Shown here: positions 63,852-64,000 of the stretch, piece after piece | Layout: each line of letters starts with the position of its first letter | How positions within the stretch are numbered: position 1 is the stretch's first letter | Assembly (NCBI GenBank): GCA_019912965.1 | Contig: JAIOHM010000221.1 | Span: forward strand, 53,538-117,537 | From: Anaerolineae bacterium | Lineage (GTDB): Bacteria > Chloroflexota > Anaerolineae > Aggregatilineales > Phototrophicaceae | Length of the DNA: 64,000 nucleotides | Direction: 5' to 3' | Position numbers and translations under genes: made by a program | Notes under the pieces: model-generated | The model's input: only the letters and a program-made list of their open reading frames with translations | The model's database searches: none | Told to the model about the DNA's origin: nothing

Positions 63852-63911
63852 CAGCCCTTAGCCTTAAGAGAATAGTTGTAAAGAAAAGCATTACAATATA
63901 GACTCCAAACG

Positions 63912-64000
63912 ATGAAAACGCGTAAACGCTATCCCACTGACTTAAGTGACACCCAATGGGCGCGATTGTATCCGCTATTGCCGCACAAACGCACAGCGGA
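63912..64000 (+). CDS. IS5/IS4-type transposase N-terminus, cut by window edge
   Basis: An ATG at 63912 opens a frame that runs off the window after 29 codons: MKTRKRYPTDLSDTQWARL followed by YPLLPHKRTA. The 'YPTDLSD.QW..L.PLLP' start is typical of IS5-family (IS1031/IS5-like) transposases with a DUF4096-type N-terminal domain. The repeat-rich stretch just upstream may include its terminal repeat. Completeness cannot be judged. Confidence 0.75.
   Translation, partial: MKTRKRYPTDLSDTQWARLYPLLPHKRTA

Larger units (their letters stand above)
63356..63911. other. 556-bp repeat-rich gap without a credible gene
   Basis: After the oxidoreductase stop the sequence is composed of low-complexity strings built from 'ttaccagtttccag' and 'ttatcggttt' words, two copies of an approximately 90-bp unit (63443, 63767) and the C-rich hairpin repeat. 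A 143-codon frame at 63444-63875 crosses all these units and has a biased Arg/Ala composition, so I regard it as spurious. Confidence 0.6.

Noticed and set aside
63444..63875. 143-codon frame in the terminal gap
   Set aside because: Runs across two repeat units and a hairpin repeat, has biased composition and no homology.

Overview
The window reads as a chromosomal segment of a Gram-variable, heterotrophic, facultatively fermenting bacterium, most likely a member of the Chloroflexota (Anaerolineae-like). This assignment is inference. It rests on sugar ABC transporters without their own ATPase, exported proteins with Thr/Pro-rich 'TPEATPE' leaders, NAD-linked Hox hydrogenase genes and Cys-rich multihaem cytochromes, all at moderate GC. 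There are no rRNA or tRNA genes, no CRISPR array and no replication origin that I could see. Nearly all space is coding.

Layout. 1-7.9 kb: a DeoR-like regulator with a Cys-rich tail, an IS630 remnant, an MFS exporter, a HEAT-like protein, two unknown membrane/cytosolic proteins and a DEAD-box RNA helicase. 8-14.6 kb: a sugar-uptake operon on the minus strand (LacI regulator, binding protein, two permeases, GH3 beta-glucosidase) marked by three identical 17-bp operators. 14.7-17 kb: a triple META-domain exported protein and an unknown protein with an integrase-SAM-like tail. 17-35.5 kb: pyruvate phosphate dikinase, then one long minus-strand array, in transcription order hypA-hypB-hoxE-hoxF-hoxU-hoxY-hoxH-hoxW-hypF-hypC-nifJ-(DHOD-like)-hypD-hypE. 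35.7-47.4 kb: a CUT1 transporter without ATPase directly behind a complete CUT2 (ribose-type) transporter, divergent from a response regulator and a hybrid histidine kinase. 47.6-59.8 kb: a respiratory region with a ten-haem duplicated cytochrome, a monohaem lipoprotein with a TlpA-type thioredoxin, a NarX/NarL-like two-component pair, two nine-haem cytochromes, a 4x[4Fe-4S] protein and an NrfD/HybB-type quinone-interacting membrane protein. 59.8-64 kb: a luciferase-like oxidoreductase, an exported esterase, a FAD-dependent oxidoreductase, a repeat-rich gap and the start of an IS5-type transposase cut by the window edge.

How it fits together. Sugars enter through three ABC systems and glycolysis gives PEP and pyruvate. 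PpdK interconverts PEP and pyruvate, and NifJ oxidises pyruvate to acetyl-CoA and reduced ferredoxin/flavodoxin. The cytoplasmic Hox hydrogenase can then dispose of electrons as H2. nifJ lies inside the hydrogenase maturation genes, with overlapping or 1-bp junctions, so pyruvate oxidation and H2 metabolism are probably co-expressed. Palindromes of the TGTGA-N6-TCACA type (CRP/FNR-family or Rex-like) stand 60-100 bp upstream of both hoxE and ppdK. The multihaem/NrfD cluster is a separate route that would pass quinol electrons to periplasmic or extracytoplasmic acceptors; its terminal acceptor cannot be read from the sequence.
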